Of a DNA stretch of 64,000 nucleotides, positions 62,501 through 64,000 are shown in pieces. This DNA is from Olivibacter jilunii. Its GTDB lineage: Bacteria > Bacteroidota > Bacteroidia > Sphingobacteriales > Sphingobacteriaceae. The stretch lies in NCBI RefSeq assembly GCF_900607235.1, contig NZ_LR027848.1, forward strand, positions 359,230 through 423,229. Direction: 5' to 3'. How positions within the stretch are numbered: position 1 is the first letter of the stretch; every line of letters starts with the position of its first letter. Below the pieces are notes generated by a model. That model did not search any database, was not told the origin of the DNA, and was given only the letters and a program-made list of their open reading frames with translations. The translations under genes and the position numbers were made by a program.

Positions 62501-62681
62501 TCGACTGCACTAATACATCTGCGCTAGATCCCGGATAAGCTATAAAAACATTAACGGTTGTTGGCGCAATTTGGGGGAATTGTGATATGGGCAACTGTTT
62601 GATTGCCAAGGAACCTACAAATACAATCATAATAGATATTACAATCGCAAATACAGGCCTCTGTATGAATTTATTGAACAT
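59487..62681 (-). CDS. RND efflux transporter permease (AcrB/HAE1 family)
   Basis: 1064 residues, full length. 12 transmembrane segments in two halves. The proton-relay segment is GIVVDDAIVVVEAVHAKFDE (about 406) with the paired Asp. Repeat motifs are GNRTIGASAMGGMVFGTVFGVIIVPGLYY and NAVLIVEFA. N-terminus MFNKFIQRPVFAIVISIMIV is typical. It exports drugs, dyes or detergents with the adaptor and channel genes on either side. Confidence 0.95.
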   Translation of the reverse strand: MFNKFIQRPVFAIVISIMIVFVGSLAIKQLPISQFPQIAPTTVNVFIAYPGSSADVLVQSTLINLENAINGVQGMRYIATDATSAGEATLRVIFEPGTDPDQAVVRVKTRVDQVMPLLPELVQREGVVVSPIQPSMLMYVNLYAKGKNMDEKFLYNYASVKMIPEINRIKGVARSQILGSRTYAMRVWLNPDRMRAYHISVDEVMDAMAEQSIVGRPGRIGQSSGIKAQSLEYVLTYKGRYSEPAEYENIIIRANADGERIRLGDIGKVELGSEFFDIYSNLDGHPSASILLNQNYGSNASDVIAAVKDKLAEMKETFPPGLDYKISYDVSQFLDASIEQVVHTLRDAFILVAIVVFVFLGDWRSTLIPILAVPVSLVGAFFVIQFFGLSINLVTLFALVLAIGIVVDDAIVVVEAVHAKFDEFPSMTPYQAVKRVLGEISGAIIAITAVMVSVFLPISFMTGPVGTFYRQFSITMASSIVISAIIALTLTPVLCAMLLKNHHTHHAKPNIFTKALDSFNRGFDKLTGKYVGVLKSIVSRRVLTFAVLAAFCAGIFFENRVLPAGFIPSEDQGTIYGIIQTPPGSTLETTNEVSRKLQGICEHVDGVESVSSLAGYEIMTEGRGSNAGTCMINLKPWHEREHSVTEIMKELEEKSKGLGATIEFFEPPAIPGFGSSGGFSLRLLDKNTTTDYQEFDKVNKQFLEDLRKRKELAGLFTFFAANYPQYELEVDNNLAMQKGVSIGKAMDNLNIMIGSTYEQGFIKFGRFFKVYVQSDPKFRRLPSDILNLFVKNDHGEMVPYSAFMKLKKSQGPNEITRYNMYNSAAIRGLPAAGYTTADAIQAIREVAKKSLPNGYDIAWEGLSYDEANRGNESLYIFLIVLAFVYFVLAAQYESFIIPLAVVFSLPVGVFGSFLLLKLMGLQNDIYAQIGLIMLVGLLGKNAVLIVEFAVLKHREGASILEAAIEGAKVRFRPILMTSFAFIAGLIPLIIATGAGAIGNRTIGASAMGGMVFGTVFGVIIVPGLYYIFGSLASGRKLIKGEDENSLSDEFVHQIDKFDNGDENE

Positions 62682-62704
62682 CTGATTTTTTTTAAGTTAA
62701 TCCA

Positions 62705-63787
62705 CTATTCTGCATATAACTCCAAATGCGATATAACATCTTTGGGGTCTTCCAGCTTGTATTCAATTTTCTCGTTTTCTTTAACTAGCCGAATACCTTC
62801 TAGGAGAACCTTATCATCTACAGACAAACCTGATTCAATAAGGAAGAGATGTGGCAACTCTGCAGCTATTTTAATCTCCCTCGATTGTATCTTATTATCT
62901 TTATCCAGTACATACACATATTTCTTTTCAAGCACCTCGAACGTAGCCTTTTGCGGAATAATCACTGCGTTTTTATAGGGAGTTTTCATTTGAATGTTAC
63001 CCGTTTCGCCGTGTCTCAACAATCCTTTGGGATTAGGAAAGGTTGCCCTGAAAGCTATATTACCGGTTTCATTGTTAAAGTCGGCCTCAATGGTCTCCAC
63101 CCTACCCGGATAGTCGAACAACCTGTTATTAGCCATCAGTAAATCAACCTTCGTTAAACTGTCCTTTTTAAGATTCGTTTTATAGTCTAAATACTCGGCT
63201 TCCGGTACATTGTAATATACCCACATCTTACTATTATCAGAAAGCTCCGTTAGTAAGTCGCCTTCCTCTACTAAACTTCCCTGCCGTACATGGAACCGAT
63301 CGATGATTCCATCAAATGGTGCCCGGATTTCGGTAAATTGCAAATGCACTTTTGTTAGCGCGAGTTCGGCCTTCGCTTTGTCAAACTTAGCCTTCGCCAT
63401 TGCTAATTCATTCGGCGCTACGATGTTACTATCAGCTAAGCTTTTGGTATTTTTATATTCTATTTCGGCAAAGTTTGCCTCTGCTTGTGCTTTTTGAAGC
63501 TCAGCTTCGTACAGTTTAGGCATAATTTGAAACAACAACTGTCCTGCCTTCACAAACTGTCCCTCATCTACAAAAATCTTCTGTAAATAACCGCGCTCCT
63601 GCGCCCTTAACTCAATATGTTGTACGGAACGAATCTGGCATACATAATCTTTGATGATCGACGTATCCATCTTGACGGGCGTTGTTACCAAAAATTTGGT
63701 TTGCTCTTCTTTCTCTTCTTTTTTCGATTGGCAACCGGCATGGCACAACATCGCCCCCAGGCCCATGAGCATGAAAATTCTCTTCAT
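62705..63787 (-). CDS. RND efflux periplasmic adaptor (MFP family lipoprotein)
   Basis: 360 residues. Lipoprotein leader MKRIFMLMGLGAMLCHAGC with Cys about 19. Order: lipoyl half (VQHIELRAQERGYLQKIFVDEGQFVKAGQLLFQI), helical hairpin (about 95-135), second lipoyl half (IRAPFDGIIDRFHVRQGSLVEEGDLLTEL), beta-barrel and C-terminal domain. It bridges the AcrB-like permease and the TolC-like channel. First gene of the three-gene operon. No regulator gene is visible in the 213 bp to the right edge. Confidence 0.92.
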   Translation of the reverse strand: MKRIFMLMGLGAMLCHAGCQSKKEEKEEQTKFLVTTPVKMDTSIIKDYVCQIRSVQHIELRAQERGYLQKIFVDEGQFVKAGQLLFQIMPKLYEAELQKAQAEANFAEIEYKNTKSLADSNIVAPNELAMAKAKFDKAKAELALTKVHLQFTEIRAPFDGIIDRFHVRQGSLVEEGDLLTELSDNSKMWVYYNVPEAEYLDYKTNLKKDSLTKVDLLMANNRLFDYPGRVETIEADFNNETGNIAFRATFPNPKGLLRHGETGNIQMKTPYKNAVIIPQKATFEVLEKKYVYVLDKDNKIQSREIKIAAELPHLFLIESGLSVDDKVLLEGIRLVKENEKIEYKLEDPKDVISHLELYAE

Positions 63788-64000
63788 AATAATTCGCTTA
63801 TCGAAGCAATATGATTCTTAATATTTTTTGAAAATTGTACACAAGCACACCTCAGGTTTATTCTCACGTTTAAACCATTAGCATGTATTATTTATGGAAT
63901 GTAGAAATAACGGAATAGCAAGGTTAGGCCTTTTCCGTTAGCAGAGAAAAATCAAATTCGAATAACCCGAAACAGGAGGTAGGTTCGGGACGAGGTATAC

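Noticed and set aside
63924..63998. Open minus-strand frame reaching the right edge (ends TEKA then TAA)
   Set aside because: Only 24 codons are visible and none is recognisable. It could be the end of a gene outside the window, such as an efflux regulator, but cannot be supported.
1..64000. tRNA, rRNA, prophage or transposase genes
   Set aside because: I looked for T-loop-like GGTTCGA motifs, CCA ends, and integrase or transposase motifs in the frames and saw none convincing.

Overview
The window looks like chromosomal sequence from a Bacteroidota bacterium, most likely family Sphingobacteriaceae (Sphingobacterium, Olivibacter or Pedobacter type). The evidence is a fused LpxC-FabZ gene, a PorX-type response regulator with a PglZ domain, a NagB protein carrying an extra PIG-L domain, a carboxypeptidase-regulatory-domain outer membrane receptor, many SxxC-type lipoproteins, and promoters of the Bacteroidota form TTTG-N19/20-TAnnTTTG. 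The base composition is moderately AT-rich.

Layout. 1-3.8 kb: a lipid A segment (lpxC-fabZ, running off the left edge, and lpxD) behind an HD phosphohydrolase. 4-8.5 kb: porX, tsaE, alanine dehydrogenase and a YihY-type membrane protein. 8.5-11 kb: a divergent oxyR/katA peroxide-response pair. 11.1-17.1 kb: an accessory stretch with two copies of a dispersed repeat, a SirB1-like gene, a fibronectin-III-like protein, a long noncoding array with a strict 21-bp period, a small helix-turn-helix-like gene, a VapBC toxin-antitoxin pair and a surface lipoprotein. 17.1-25 kb: methyltransferase, BamA-like barrel, lipoprotein, fumC, serine hydrolase, ybaB, MBL hydrolase and a MORN-like protein. 25-35.4 kb: polA, an OmpA-like lipoprotein, an M16 peptidase, and the yicC-gmk-nadD cluster. 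35.5-36 kb: the third copy of the dispersed repeat.

36-43 kb: an FAD-protein-like gene, the NagB/PIG-L fusion, and a trpE-trpG-trpC cluster preceded by a complete transcription attenuator. The attenuator has a short leader peptide with three tandem Trp codons, competing hairpins and a U-tract terminator. 43-48.6 kb: a TonB-dependent-type receptor, a thioredoxin-like protein, clpS, and a DECR-like reductase with an enoyl-CoA hydratase. 49-57.9 kb: purD, a fimbrial-anchor-like lipoprotein, a tetrapyrrole-methylase-family enzyme, an alkyltransferase-like protein with 3-methyladenine glycosylase I, and a MocR regulator divergent from a four-gene acetyltransferase operon. 58-63.8 kb: a complete tripartite RND efflux operon.

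The observations most worth following up are the 21-bp periodic array at about 13.48-13.99 kb, the trp attenuator at 42.47-42.64 kb, and the three-copy, hairpin-ended repeat family. No rRNA, tRNA, CRISPR array or transposase gene was recognised.
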